Assembly: GCF_021532655.1 (NCBI RefSeq)
Contig: NZ_JAKGAS010000003.1
Coordinates: 124,001-188,000 of the forward strand
Direction: 5' to 3'
Length of the DNA: 64,000 nt
Origin: Paraglaciecola algarum
GTDB taxonomy: Bacteria; Pseudomonadota; Gammaproteobacteria; Enterobacterales; Alteromonadaceae
Both the position numbers and the translations under genes were made by a program. Shown here piece after piece: positions 1-9,637 of this stretch; the stretch's first letter is position 1; each line of letters starts with the position of its first letter. The notes beneath the pieces were generated by a model. It searched no databases. It was not told the origin of the DNA and was given only the letters and a program-made list of their open reading frames with translations.

Positions 1-28
1 TTATTATTAATAAACTAACATAAAGTAT

Positions 29-41
29 GAATATTTTATTC
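29..41. promoter_or_regulatory. Candidate MurR operator, site 1 (exact GAATA-N3-TATTC)
   Basis: An exact palindrome GAATA-TTT-TATTC lies about 140 bases upstream of the RpiR-family regulator gene. The same pattern occurs in front of the transport/etherase operon and, degenerate, before both receptors and the amidase/decarboxylase pair. This site would give autoregulation. The role is inferred from recurrence only. Confidence 0.5.
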
Positions 42-179
42 TAAAACTTCAAATAAAAACTTAACTACCTATTACTTTTATATACTTAAGTCGTACTTTA
101 CAATAATTGTGCTGGAAACATCATTAAGTTCCATGTTATAAAATCAAAAATAATTTATTACTAAATGAAGTTATAGTAA

Positions 180-1025
180 ATGTCAGCTCTTGTAAAAATT
201 AAAGCGATACAAAACTCACTATCAACCAGCGAAGCAAAAATAGCTTCATTCGTATTAAAGTCATCAAATGCAATAAGAGACTTATCTTCTCAGGAATTAT
301 CTAGCGTAATTGGCATCAGCCAATCGAGTGTTATTAAGTTTACTCAAAAGCTGGGATATAAAGGTTACCCAGCATTTAAACTAGCCATAATAGATGCATT
401 AAATAGCGAAACTAACGATCCTAAACTGCATGGCGAAATCACCCTCAAATCAAGTTTGCCACAAATATCGGACATATTACTGAATAGTAAAATGTCGGTA
501 CTGACAGAGACAAAAATACTAATAGAACAAGCGTCATTAGAACAAGCTGTAAAGTTAATTACCTCAGCAAATCGTATTCTTATATGTGGATTAGGCGGCT
601 CCGCTCTAGTGGGTAAAGACTTTTCATACAAATTACAAAAGCTTGGTTTCTCCGCTTATGCAGAACCCGATGGACATGCACAATTAGCTTTTGTATCAAC
701 TTTCAAAAAGGGCGATTTAGTCTTTGCAATCAGTGAATCAGGACAAACAAGAGAAATTAAATCAGTAACCGAACAAGCAAAAGAAAACAATAGCTCGGTC
801 ATCTCATTAACCAAATACGGAGCAAACCCAGTTTCAGAAAATGCTGACGTCAAACTGTATTCAATCGCAGAGCAAGAATCATTGCGACTATCTTCAATTT
901 TGGCCAGGACCTCACAAGAGTTTGTTATCGATATTTTGTTTATTGCCCTAACTCAAGCTTCTGGTCAGGGCCGTAAATTGCTAGAAAAAAGTAATCAGGC
1001 AGTAAAGAAGTTTCGAGGAAACTAG
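180..1025 (+). CDS. murR: RpiR-family transcriptional regulator, MurR-like
   Basis: A 281-residue protein with an N-terminal RpiR helix-turn-helix (about residues 5-75, with the recognition stretch around IGISQSSVIKF) and a C-terminal SIS sugar-phosphate-binding domain (about 125-255, including ICGLGGSALVGKDF and ISESGQT). RpiR proteins sense phosphosugars; MurR of E. coli represses murQP and responds to MurNAc-6-phosphate. The gene points toward, and is convergent with, the namZ-murQ-murK-symporter operon, which supports a MurR assignment over a HexR or RpiR one. No strong Shine-Dalgarno sequence precedes the ATG. A candidate self-operator lies at 29-41. The stop codon is at the very edge of a 274-base MITE, whose insertion left the reading frame intact. 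The family is certain; the specific ligand is inferred. Confidence 0.85.
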   Translation: MSALVKIKAIQNSLSTSEAKIASFVLKSSNAIRDLSSQELSSVIGISQSSVIKFTQKLGYKGYPAFKLAIIDALNSETNDPKLHGEITLKSSLPQISDILLNSKMSVLTETKILIEQASLEQAVKLITSANRILICGLGGSALVGKDFSYKLQKLGFSAYAEPDGHAQLAFVSTFKKGDLVFAISESGQTREIKSVTEQAKENNSSVISLTKYGANPVSENADVKLYSIAEQESLRLSSILARTSQEFVIDILFIALTQASGQGRKLLEKSNQAVKKFRGN

Positions 1026-1293
1026 GGCCTGTTTATCTTTGCTGTATGTTTTTGCAGCGAGTTGCGCGGCATTTATACAATAAAGCACGATTGTGGTGTA
1101 GTTGTTCTACATGAATGAGTGCTGAAGCATTAGAAATGCCGCGCAAACGCTGTCCTACGGATTCGTTTTAAAAGCTTTTTACTCTTTGTTGCAGCATTTC
1201 GACTTAATCCATTAGGCCTTCAAAGCTGCGCCGCGATTAAAAAGCTTTTAATTAGAACAAAAAGTATACAGCAAAGATAAACAGGCCCTAGTT
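1020..1293. mobile_element. MITE-like element with 28-bp perfect terminal inverted repeats
   Basis: Bases 1020-1047 and 1266-1293 are perfect inverted copies of each other (28 bp, containing GGGCCTGTTTATC). Inside is a second 13-bp inverted pair at 1062-1074 and 1134-1146, and AAGCTTTT-type arms nearer the right end, so the transcript would fold into a multi-branched structure. There is no transposase gene. The flanking CTAG on each side would fit the YTAR target duplication of IS5-group elements. It sits immediately after the regulator's stop codon in a convergent intergenic region. Confidence 0.75.
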
Positions 1294-1310
1294 GTTATAC
1301 TTGGTACAAG

Positions 1311-2480
1311 TTAGTCTTGATACAATAAATATTGGGCTCTTTGGCGTTTAAACTGATTAACGCCATTTTCCCAAGTATCACTAATTTCTTCAGCCGTTTT
1401 GCCTGCCATTATCATCTTCCGTAACTTATCCGTGCCAGCCAATTTATCCATAAAGCTTGGGGACTTGAAGAATTTAGCGTCATGCATTTGAAAACGTTGA
1501 TACCATGCAATCAATAGGCTTAAATCAAGCCCCTGAATATTGACACTTCTCAAGTCTTGTCCTGTTAACGCTTTATCCATCAACTTAGGCTTGAGTGCGC
1601 TCCCAGGAGTTGAAATTGGCGTAAAATTAAAATCACCAATAAAGTATTGGTCATGACCTAAGACTTGAAAAGGAAACTCAGTACCGCGACCTAAACTCAC
1701 ATAACTTGCTTCAAAAAATGTCAGCGATGGATACAACTGAATTGATTGATCGTTTGGTAAATTGGGACTGGGCTTAATTGGCAATGAATAACGATCGGCT
1801 CTGGAATAATGCTTAACCGGTATTACCTCTAAATTAAGCCTGTTTTCTGTATTTAGCCAACCTTCGCCTTTAATCATCAAGGCTAACTCAGCTAAGGTCA
1901 TGCCATGTAAAATTGGGATAGGGTGCATGCCCACAAAAGAGCTAAATTTTTCTTCTAAAATTGGTCCATCAACATACTGAATATTAGGGTTAGGCCGGTC
2001 AAGTACAACAAATTTTACATTCGCATCCGCTGCAGCTTCCATCATGTAATGCATAGAACTTAAGTATGTATAAAAGCGCAACCCCACATCTTGAATATCA
2101 AAAATAATCAGGTCTAAATTAGCTAACACTTCTGATGATGGCTTTTTGTTTTTACCATAAATGGAAATAATAGGCAGATTAGTTTTAACGTCGATATTAT
2201 TCTCTACTGCCGCCCCCGCATCATGATTTCCTCTAAAGCCGTGTTCTGGAGCAAATATACTTTTGACCTCGACTTTTTTACTCAATAAAAAATCGACTAA
2301 ATGTTGGCCATCAACCGTAGAGGTTTGATTAACCACTAAACCAACCTTTTTACCTTTTATTAAGTCTTGATATTCAGACCACTGTTCAGCACCTACAAGT
2401 ATTGATTGTGCCTGAACTTTAAAGCTAAAAAACAAAAAACAGCAGAGCCAATTGATCAAAATATATTTAAAACATTTCAT
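1311..2480 (-). CDS. namZ: Exo-beta-N-acetylmuramidase NamZ (DUF1343)
   Basis: About 389 residues, with an N-terminal hydrophobic signal sequence ending near KVQAQ, followed by a DUF1343 catalytic domain. Visible signatures are GLVVNQTSTVDG, FAPEHGFRG, IFDIQDVGLRFYTY, VLDRPNP and the tail GVNQFKRQRAQYLLY. Family members release terminal MurNAc from the non-reducing end of peptidoglycan chains. It is the last gene of a minus-strand operon (symporter, kinase, etherase, this). I chose the ATG at 2480, one base from the etherase stop; an upstream GTG at 2495 overlapping murQ by 14 bases is also possible. The gene context (MurQ, MurK-like kinase) fits the muramidase function well. An exported location is inferred from the signal peptide. 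Confidence 0.88.
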   Translation of the reverse strand: MKCFKYILINWLCCFLFFSFKVQAQSILVGAEQWSEYQDLIKGKKVGLVVNQTSTVDGQHLVDFLLSKKVEVKSIFAPEHGFRGNHDAGAAVENNIDVKTNLPIISIYGKNKKPSSEVLANLDLIIFDIQDVGLRFYTYLSSMHYMMEAAADANVKFVVLDRPNPNIQYVDGPILEEKFSSFVGMHPIPILHGMTLAELALMIKGEGWLNTENRLNLEVIPVKHYSRADRYSLPIKPSPNLPNDQSIQLYPSLTFFEASYVSLGRGTEFPFQVLGHDQYFIGDFNFTPISTPGSALKPKLMDKALTGQDLRSVNIQGLDLSLLIAWYQRFQMHDAKFFKSPSFMDKLAGTDKLRKMIMAGKTAEEISDTWENGVNQFKRQRAQYLLYQD

Positions 2481-2481
2481 A

Positions 2482-3432
2482 TTATTTTGACTCACTCACA
2501 GATTGGTCCACAGCTTTTCTTAAAAAACCATTGTTTTTATTTAATAGCAGCTTTGCTTCATCAACTGGCAAACCTGTTAACACCAATAAAATTGCAAGTT
2601 TGGCATTATTACCTGCATTGGCGAGAGCCTGGGTAGCGGTTTGTACATCACAGGTACTGGCTTGCATGACAATCCGTATTGCTCTAGCTTTTAATTTTTC
2701 ATTACTGGCAAACACGTCCACCATTAAATTTTCATAACTTTTGCCGGTTTTTATCATGCTAGCAGTCGTAAGCATATTTAAGATAAACTTTTGCGCTGTG
2801 CCCGATTTTAGACGAGTGGAGCCGGTTAATGCTTCGGGTCCGACTTCAGCACAAATGCCAATATCTGCTTCTCTAAGTAAATCAGCATCTGGATTACAGG
2901 AAACCCCTACCGTTTTAGCCCCGAGCTGTTTTGCATACTTTAATGCAGAGATGGTATAAGGTGTTCTGCCACTTGCCGCTATACCTACCACTATATCGTT
3001 TTTAGTGAGTTGCTTTTGCTTAAGCTCAGTTATCGCTAGCAGTGGATCATCCTCCGCCCCTTCTACCGCTTTATACATGGCACTTTCACCACCAGCAATT
3101 AATGCTGTAATTTGCTGCTCAGTGACACTAAAAGTTGGTGGGCACTCAACTGCATCGAGTACTCCTAGACGACCACTGGTACCTGCTCCTATGTAAATTA
3201 ATCGCCCCCCTTTAGCAAAGGTTTTGATAATTTCTTCAACTGCTAATGCAATTTCAGGAATAGCCTGCTGTACAACTAAGGCTACCTTTTGGTCTTCTTT
3301 ATTTAACGATTCCAGTAGGGATTTTGTATCTAACAAGTCCAAATCCATGGTATCTGGGTTTCGGCCTTCCGAAGCCATGAATTGTAGCTCTTCAATCAAT
3401 CTTGACTGTTCTTTGTTCACGTCGCCATTCAT
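2482..3432 (-). CDS. murQ: N-acetylmuramic acid 6-phosphate etherase MurQ
   Basis: A 316-residue cytoplasmic enzyme that splits MurNAc-6-phosphate into GlcNAc-6-phosphate and D-lactate. The SIS fold is evident in IYIGAGTSGRLGVLDAVECPP and in VVGIAASGRTPYTISAL. The two glutamates that correspond to E. coli Glu83 and Glu114 are present as Glu96 (VECPP) and Glu127 (EGAED), with the same 31-residue spacing. The C-terminal helical subdomain (LMVDVFASNEKLKARAIRIV) is complete. It lies two bases after the kinase stop and next to namZ, so the four genes are surely co-transcribed. Nothing is missing or unusual. Confidence 0.97.
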   Translation of the reverse strand: MNGDVNKEQSRLIEELQFMASEGRNPDTMDLDLLDTKSLLESLNKEDQKVALVVQQAIPEIALAVEEIIKTFAKGGRLIYIGAGTSGRLGVLDAVECPPTFSVTEQQITALIAGGESAMYKAVEGAEDDPLLAITELKQKQLTKNDIVVGIAASGRTPYTISALKYAKQLGAKTVGVSCNPDADLLREADIGICAEVGPEALTGSTRLKSGTAQKFILNMLTTASMIKTGKSYENLMVDVFASNEKLKARAIRIVMQASTCDVQTATQALANAGNNAKLAILLVLTGLPVDEAKLLLNKNNGFLRKAVDQSVSESK

Positions 3433-3434
3433 AA

Positions 3435-4337
3435 CTACGCATTCTCCTTGTGTTCAATAAATAACAATTTTTCTGCTAAAAAGCAGGCTCCATCCAAAGC
3501 ATCACCTTTAGCGGGAATTAACATTTTTTGGATTATCGGGTCGAGATAAGGCTTAGTTGGCTCAGCAAGCCCTCCCAGTAAAACCACAGGCAATTGATGG
3601 TTTTCTCGGGTTTTATAAATCAGTGTTTCTACATTTTTTACGTGTTGAGATAAAACAGCTTTTGCCACAGGGCAAGTTTTATTCAATTCAAAAACCAAAG
3701 GCGCTAAGCTGGCAAATTCGCTAGGCAAAGCCGTTGTTGACCACTGGATAAGTTTATCTCTGCCACCAGAAATCTTATGACACAAAACTTTGCCTAACTG
3801 GCTGACAATTTCGCCTTTTTCTTCTAGTTCTGAGAGTATAGTTTGAATAATTAAAACCCCTAACTTTGCTCCGCTACCTTCATCTCCAATGGTAAAGCCC
3901 CAGCCACCTTTTAATGTGCTGTTACCATCATCTGCTAGCGTAGCTCCAACTGACCCTGTACCTAATGCAACCACAGTTACAGAATCGCCAGCATTGGCAC
4001 CATACAAGGATGTTTCAGCGTCAGTAAAAAGTGCAAAATGGGCAAACCCCTTAGATAAGTATTGGGTAAACTTAGCTGACTTATCTACACTACCCGCTCC
4101 TGCAAGTCCAAGCACAATAGCGATATTCTCTTTGTTAGCACCTGATAGCGCTAATAATTGCTCCACTAAACTTTCACAGGTTTTTAGAGCTAAATCAAAA
4201 TCATTGGTTAAAGAAGAAGCGCCACCGCTCACTTGCCATTCTTGCTTGCTTGGCAAGTGTTGTAATCGAGCAAGTGTTTTGGTTCCTCCGCCGTCAACGC
4301 CTAGAATATACGTTGCATGGTTATCGATAGAATTCAT
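3435..4337 (-). CDS. murK: BadF/BadG-type amino-sugar kinase, MurK-like
   Basis: A 300-residue ASKHA-fold kinase. The phosphate-1 loop is YILGVDGGGTKT (residues 10-21), the second phosphate region is VVALGTGSVGATL, and GGWGFTIGDEGSGAKLG is the hallmark of the N-acetylglucosamine/N-acetylmuramic acid kinase branch. The start overlaps the symporter stop by four bases (ATGA type), so translation is coupled. Being between a permease and MurQ, it should phosphorylate imported MurNAc (and perhaps GlcNAc) at O6, replacing the PTS step of enteric bacteria. It could instead act mainly on GlcNAc; sequence alone cannot tell. Confidence 0.87.
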   Translation of the reverse strand: MNSIDNHATYILGVDGGGTKTLARLQHLPSKQEWQVSGGASSLTNDFDLALKTCESLVEQLLALSGANKENIAIVLGLAGAGSVDKSAKFTQYLSKGFAHFALFTDAETSLYGANAGDSVTVVALGTGSVGATLADDGNSTLKGGWGFTIGDEGSGAKLGVLIIQTILSELEEKGEIVSQLGKVLCHKISGGRDKLIQWSTTALPSEFASLAPLVFELNKTCPVAKAVLSQHVKNVETLIYKTRENHQLPVVLLGGLAEPTKPYLDPIIQKMLIPAKGDALDGACFLAEKLLFIEHKENA

Positions 4338-5923
4338 ATCTCACGTCTCACACAGGTATCAAGTGTAGGCTCTTTATGAGAGCCCAAACAACAAACTAAA
4401 AATGACACAAACGCACCTATACATAATTGCCAAGTAAAACCTAAATCAAATATCAAGTCTTCAGGCAACAGCATTGACATCACATAAGGTTGGAAGCACA
4501 AGGTAATTAGGAAACCGATTACCAAAGCTAAAAGGACTGAGCTTGCATTGCCACGTTTAGTAAACAAGGCAGTTAAAAACACACCTATCAAACCGCTATA
4601 TGAAAATACCATTACGCTCAGGGCAAACTTTAATAACGGCATATCGGTATACCGCTGCCAATAAAAACAAAGGATTGCCATTAGACATAAAGTCACCGCA
4701 ACTATCGCCATACCTACCTGGCCTGCTTTTACATAATGTACTTCTGGCACATTCGTAGTTTGCTTTTCCTTAAATGGCCGATATAAGTCGTTTACCAAAA
4801 CAGACGACATTGAATTTAAACCAGAATTTAAAGTAGATAGCGCAGCAGCCACAATTCCTATAGTGACCAACCCACGCACGCCTGCTGGAATTTCATTCAA
4901 CACGTAGTACATAAAGATAGTGACTTTTTCACCTTGAAAGCTTTGAACTAATTCACTACTAGCAGATATCTGCATAATGTCAGGGCGTTGGTACAGAATA
5001 AACAAAAGTAAACCAATTATGATAAACAACAACATCACAGGTATCACTAAAGCAACCGATAACAACATGGCTTTATTGGCTTCTTTAACATTTTTACAAG
5101 TTAAAATTCGCTGAGTCATATCTTGGTCGAGTCCAAAGGCTGCAAAGTTAAGTAACACAAACCCCGTAATCGCCGACCAAAAGTTAAATACCCCCGAAGA
5201 TGAAAAATCCCAATCAAACTTTAACAAGGTTAATTTTGAATCAACTCCTGGTGCTGGATGTTGCAAAGCATCAATTATTTGGCCAAAACTAACAGGAATA
5301 GCCTGATACAAAAAATAAATGACGAACACAGCCGCACTGACATAAACAGCACATTGGATGACATCACCATAAATAACCGAACGAATCCCCCCAAACACGG
5401 TATATAACAGGCCTGCTCCAGTTAACACTAAAGTAGAAATAATAATACTCTCAGCGTGAATGTTGCCAAACAAAATCATTGATACCGCTAATGCAGCCAT
5501 ATATAAACGGGCTCCGCTGGCAAAAATGCGACCAAACAAATACATAATCCCTGCTTGTTTTTTAGCCGCACTACCCATACGTTTTTCGAGTAGTTCGTAG
5601 ACCGTAAATACTTTATTTTGATAGAATTTCGGGATCAGTATAATACTGACCAGTATCGCTGCGACTACCGCACCAATATTGGTAGCTAAATAAGATAAAT
5701 CCCCTTGATAACCTTGATCGGGGCCCCCCAAAAAGGTAGCGGCTGACTGCGAGGTTGCCAGGACAGAAATAGCTACCATCCAGGTTGGGATAGTGTTGCT
5801 TCCAAGAAAATAATCTTGGGTATTGGTCGATTTCTTACGATTAAAATAAAACCCTGAGCCCATTAACAAGGCGCCATAAAGTCCGAAAACAATCCAGTCC
5901 AATGCAGAATATACTGAAACCAT
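4334..5923 (-). CDS. Sodium:solute symporter (SSS family), probable MurNAc importer
   Basis: A 529-residue inner-membrane protein with about 13 transmembrane segments. SSS-family features are the start YFLGSNTIPTWMVAISVLATSQSAATFLGGP, the GGIRSVIYGD segment, and the LSTLNSGLNSMSSVLVNDLYRP motif in the later half. It heads the operon of kinase, etherase and exo-muramidase. Sodium-driven uptake of unphosphorylated MurNAc would make a kinase necessary, which is exactly what the next gene provides. A near-perfect 23-bp palindrome lies 29-51 bases upstream of the start. The substrate is inferred from context; sialic acid or another amino sugar would be the alternative. Confidence 0.85.
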   Translation of the reverse strand: MVSVYSALDWIVFGLYGALLMGSGFYFNRKKSTNTQDYFLGSNTIPTWMVAISVLATSQSAATFLGGPDQGYQGDLSYLATNIGAVVAAILVSIILIPKFYQNKVFTVYELLEKRMGSAAKKQAGIMYLFGRIFASGARLYMAALAVSMILFGNIHAESIIISTLVLTGAGLLYTVFGGIRSVIYGDVIQCAVYVSAAVFVIYFLYQAIPVSFGQIIDALQHPAPGVDSKLTLLKFDWDFSSSGVFNFWSAITGFVLLNFAAFGLDQDMTQRILTCKNVKEANKAMLLSVALVIPVMLLFIIIGLLLFILYQRPDIMQISASSELVQSFQGEKVTIFMYYVLNEIPAGVRGLVTIGIVAAALSTLNSGLNSMSSVLVNDLYRPFKEKQTTNVPEVHYVKAGQVGMAIVAVTLCLMAILCFYWQRYTDMPLLKFALSVMVFSYSGLIGVFLTALFTKRGNASSVLLALVIGFLITLCFQPYVMSMLLPEDLIFDLGFTWQLCIGAFVSFLVCCLGSHKEPTLDTCVRREI

Positions 5924-5951
5924 AATCCCTCAATTAAAATAATAAAGTAAG

Positions 5952-5974
5952 AGTAAGAATAAATTATTCTTACT
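5952..5974. promoter_or_regulatory. Candidate MurR operator, site 2 (23-bp palindrome)
   Basis: The core GAATA-AAT-TATTC (5957-5969) is extended by AGTAA and TTACT to give two perfect 10-base arms around a 3-base centre. It lies just upstream of the symporter start and is the best copy of the motif in the window. The position would suit repression of the symporter-kinase-etherase-muramidase operon. Confidence 0.6.
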
Positions 5975-6053
5975 TTACCATAAAAATGTAATTAAATATA
6001 TTTTTTTGACTATTCTATTAACAAGTTTATTACTGATAGCCTAAGCAAAATAA

Positions 6054-7928
6054 TCAAATAGATATAGGTAAATTCCCAGTCGCTTTAATTTGTCCGGTAA
6101 TGATTTCAGCTAAACTATTAAAAGCGGGCCCAGTATGTCCGGTTGAACCAAGTGCTTGATATGTCTTCCCATCAAAACTTGCTAATACCCAGTCGGCACT
6201 TTGATTAAATTTATCCAATTGATAAGGCGCTTTCAAAGAAACAAAAATACTCGTTAAGCCATTTTGTTTTGCATACTTTAAGATAGTCAGCGACAAGTCA
6301 GCGTTACTCTTATTATTGATTTCCTGACCTGCAATAACATCGACAGCCTGACCTAACTCCACAGCCGTTTCTTGGCTATCACTAGCAACAATCACCAAGT
6401 CGCTATCGTCAATTTGTTCAAAAGTGGTTAATAAATCTATATCCCTTAGGCTAGAACTTGTGATCTCCCAAGGCTGATTGCCTAATTTCAGAGAAATATT
6501 ATTTAAAGCGTAACTCATCGCCTTCGCCTGATCTTCTTTTGGAAACACTAAATGTAATTTTTTGGCTTGCATAATTTGTTTTGGGATCGCTTGATTCGCT
6601 TTGATCTCAACAATAGATTGGTCGGCTAATGCCTTTTCCTCAAGGCGGTGCTCTGTTGAGGATAAAATAGTATTTGCCAGGGCAAGTTTGGTTGCAACTG
6701 TCTCGGTAGACAGATCTAACTCTTGTTTTAATTGACTCACTCTGGCTGCTGAATCTTCTATTTGCCCCAGAGATAACTCTCCAGATATGACTTTATCCAC
6801 TAATAATTCGAGCAATGCTTTAAATTTGGGAATATCTGATGGTTGCCTAATACTCATAGGCATCATGGCAATGTCAGCCCCTGCATTAAAGGTCTGGATA
6901 ACGGCTTCTTCTTGGGTGAAAAAATCGGCAACACCTGCCATATTTAATGCATCGGTAATAACAACACCGTCAAATCCCATACGTTCTCTTAGCAAGTCCG
7001 TTAAGATCTTTTTAGACAAGGTAGCCGGTTTCAACATACTCTCGCCGTGTCGATTAATTAATTCACTGTCATCTAACGCAGGGTACTGAATATGAGCCGT
7101 CATGATCATTTTCACATCACTATTATCAATGGCATATTGGAAAGGTAATAAGTCCACTGATTCCACTGTCTCAAAACTATGGTTTACTTTAGGTAATCCC
7201 GTATGACTATCGGTATCCGTATCGCCATGACCAGGAAAATGTTTTAAGGTACCTATTACCCCTTTTGCTTGCAGGCCTTCAAGCATAGCAGCACCTAACT
7301 GGGCGACCACATTTGGATTTTCGCCAAAAGATCGCACATTAATCACAGGGTTGTTGGGATTAATATTGACGTCAACATTAGGCGAGTGATTGACATTCAC
7401 CCCTAACGCGGCCAGCTCAGAACCAATCACCTCGCCTACGACCCTTGCATACTTAGTCCCATGATTTTCATAGGTCGCGCCTATTGCCATATTGCCGGTA
7501 AAAGAGGTAGCAAGTTCACGGGGTAAACGCACCACTCTTCCACCTTCTTGATCAACAGAGATCAACAAAGGTTGGCCGCTTTTAGACGATAATGCAGCTT
7601 GCTGTAACTCTTGGGTTAATTGAATGGTCTGTTTAATATCAGTAAAGTTTTCAGCAAATAAAATAATTGAGCCTAATGAGGTATCACGGATTAAATCTTT
7701 TAAATCATCAGGTAATTCGTTGACTGGCGTAATGCATCTATTTTCGTATGTAAATTCCACATGCTCAGTTAAATCAGCACAATAATAACGAATATCGAGC
7801 ATTATTTTTTGCGCTATTTTCTGTGCAATAACCTCCCGCGATGGAGGAGCCGAATACCAGACAATAAGGGCGACAAAAACAACTAACATAAACCCTAAAA
7901 ATAATTTACTCTTAATTCGATTTAACAT
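6054..7928 (-). CDS. nagZ: Beta-N-acetylhexosaminidase, GH3 family, NagZ-like, membrane-anchored
   Basis: 624 residues. An N-terminal hydrophobic segment (about 8-26) looks like an uncleaved anchor or signal sequence. The GH3 barrel follows, with ISVDQEGGRVVRL, the NagZ His-Asp dyad loop KHFPGHGDTDTDSHTGLP (about 229-246) and the nucleophile in GVVITDALNMAG (Asp326). A C-terminal alpha/beta domain (about 430-624) makes it longer than the single-domain E. coli NagZ (about 340 residues), more like the two-domain Gram-positive type. It should remove GlcNAc from GlcNAc-MurNAc or muropeptides, outside the cytoplasm, supplying MurNAc ends for NamZ. It lies downstream of no other gene and has its own start 75 bases after the serine hydrolase stop. 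Confidence 0.9.
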   Translation of the reverse strand: MLNRIKSKLFLGFMLVVFVALIVWYSAPPSREVIAQKIAQKIMLDIRYYCADLTEHVEFTYENRCITPVNELPDDLKDLIRDTSLGSIILFAENFTDIKQTIQLTQELQQAALSSKSGQPLLISVDQEGGRVVRLPRELATSFTGNMAIGATYENHGTKYARVVGEVIGSELAALGVNVNHSPNVDVNINPNNPVINVRSFGENPNVVAQLGAAMLEGLQAKGVIGTLKHFPGHGDTDTDSHTGLPKVNHSFETVESVDLLPFQYAIDNSDVKMIMTAHIQYPALDDSELINRHGESMLKPATLSKKILTDLLRERMGFDGVVITDALNMAGVADFFTQEEAVIQTFNAGADIAMMPMSIRQPSDIPKFKALLELLVDKVISGELSLGQIEDSAARVSQLKQELDLSTETVATKLALANTILSSTEHRLEEKALADQSIVEIKANQAIPKQIMQAKKLHLVFPKEDQAKAMSYALNNISLKLGNQPWEITSSSLRDIDLLTTFEQIDDSDLVIVASDSQETAVELGQAVDVIAGQEINNKSNADLSLTILKYAKQNGLTSIFVSLKAPYQLDKFNQSADWVLASFDGKTYQALGSTGHTGPAFNSLAEIITGQIKATGNLPISI

Positions 7929-8003
7929 ATTTCCTCGTAATTACTGTTTTTTATTGTGAAACTTTAAAAAGTGTGGGTATTGCTTTGCATTAGGCAATTT
8001 TAA

Positions 8004-9584
8004 CTACTGGTTAATACGACTAAAATTCAAGTCGTCATAGTCAAAACTAGCATCGATATCATCATGCAAGCGCTCCATCATTAGACCAATGACATTACCC
8101 TTTTCATCTGTGTTAAAACGTGCGATTGCATCACCTTCTAAACTTCTATCGTCGTACCAAACAACAAACTCATGCCCTTGGTGTTCTAACATGTCACCTA
8201 ACAATTTTTTTGATTTTAAGGATTGAAATCTAAGTTGACCATTTTTGAGGGAAACCTTTACTCGTCCAAACCAAGGATCTTGATAAATACCAGCATAGGC
8301 AGTTAAAGGTAAAAGTACTTTAGCTCTTTGCGGTTTGGTATTTGAGATAGATTTAGCGGCATTTTCTGCAATCCGTTGTGCTTGCCTTTCTTGCTGTTTC
8401 GACAGCTGAATTGCCAACCAATCTTGTTGTTGAACATCCATAAACATTTGCACTATGCTGTGCATAAGGGTACTGCGTGCATAATACGAACTTTGATTGA
8501 TGAGTACGATAACGCCTAGGTCAAGTTCAGGAATTAAGGTGATATAAGCTAAGTTTCCAGATAACGTGCCTGTATGGGATACTCGCTTATAGCCATGCAT
8601 ATCAGCTAACCCCCAACCTAAACCATAAGATTTAAAATTTGTGTTGTGGTATTTTTTTTCATCGTCATACACAGATAAAATAGTATGCGGCGACCACATG
8701 GTAGCACTTTGTTCCTCACTAAAGAGCCTGACACCTTTAGCGGAAATACCTTTATTTAACTGAGTGTCAACCCAAGTCAATAAGTCACTCACACTACATT
8801 TAATCCCTCCTGCAGCCGCCATCACACTAGATTTATGATAAGTTTGATTACGTTTTACAATTTCAATTTTGTTATTAATTACACTATGAGGCTGAGCAAT
8901 ATTTGTCATCTGTTGTTGAGGTACGGGCCCAGCAAAACAACGCTGCATACCTAAAGGAGCCATAATGTTTTGTTCAACAAACTCTTCCCAAGACATACCT
9001 GTAATTTTAGCCACTACTTCGCCAGCCACGATATACAGTAAATTATCGTAGGCGTATTCACTTCTAAATCCAGAAGCAGGCTTTAAAAACTTTAAGTTGT
9101 TAATGATTTCTTCACGACTAAAACCCGCAGGTTCAGGCCACAGCATTAAATCGCCTGCAAAGCGCGCCAAACCACTACGGTGAGTTAACAAGTCAGCCAC
9201 GGTAAACTCTTTTGTTACCCAATCGTCATACAGAGCAAAATTAGGCAGAAAGTCCACCACTTTACTGTCCCAACTGAGTTTGCCTTGGTCAATTAATATC
9301 GCCAAAGCTGCACTATTAAATGCTTTGGTGGTAGACGCTATTTTAAATAAGGTATCTTGATCAACAAGATCTGGCTGATTAATAGCTTGAAGGCCATAAC
9401 CTTTATTCAATAAAATTTTGCCGTCTTTTATCACACCTATAGCCGCTCCCGGTACTTTAAATGTGGCCAGTGTTTGTTGTACTAACTGGTCTACTTTATG
9501 TTCACTAAAATATGGTTTTTGGGCAAATGAAGTTTGTGATATGGGCAAACAAGCACAGGCAAAAATAAGCGATAAAATTTTCAT
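8004..9584 (-). CDS. Serine beta-lactamase-fold hydrolase with DUF3471-type C-terminus
   Basis: About 526 residues with a signal peptide ending near SFAQ. The beta-lactamase/DD-peptidase catalytic set is present: Ser-x-x-Lys as STTK (about residue 84), a Tyr-x-Asn equivalent in YAYDN, and an HTGT motif in place of the KTG box. After the catalytic domain (to about residue 400) comes a linker and a DUF3471-like beta domain. Such proteins include DD-peptidases, esterases and D-aminopeptidases. In this locus an action on D-Ala-containing stem peptides is the natural guess. I chose the ATG at 9584, preceded by TAGG; a TTG nine bases earlier is possible. It may share an operon with the NhaC and NagZ-like genes. 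Confidence 0.82.
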   Translation of the reverse strand: MKILSLIFACACLPISQTSFAQKPYFSEHKVDQLVQQTLATFKVPGAAIGVIKDGKILLNKGYGLQAINQPDLVDQDTLFKIASTTKAFNSAALAILIDQGKLSWDSKVVDFLPNFALYDDWVTKEFTVADLLTHRSGLARFAGDLMLWPEPAGFSREEIINNLKFLKPASGFRSEYAYDNLLYIVAGEVVAKITGMSWEEFVEQNIMAPLGMQRCFAGPVPQQQMTNIAQPHSVINNKIEIVKRNQTYHKSSVMAAAGGIKCSVSDLLTWVDTQLNKGISAKGVRLFSEEQSATMWSPHTILSVYDDEKKYHNTNFKSYGLGWGLADMHGYKRVSHTGTLSGNLAYITLIPELDLGVIVLINQSSYYARSTLMHSIVQMFMDVQQQDWLAIQLSKQQERQAQRIAENAAKSISNTKPQRAKVLLPLTAYAGIYQDPWFGRVKVSLKNGQLRFQSLKSKKLLGDMLEHQGHEFVVWYDDRSLEGDAIARFNTDEKGNVIGLMMERLHDDIDASFDYDDLNFSRINQ

Positions 9585-9637
9585 AAATAACAACCTATAG
9601 ATAACGTTTAGATATTAAAAAACCATAATCCAGCGCT

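Noticed and set aside
3889..4368. 159-codon plus-strand frame opposite the kinase gene
   Set aside because: It lies antisense inside a certain gene and has no protein-like features; a shadow frame.
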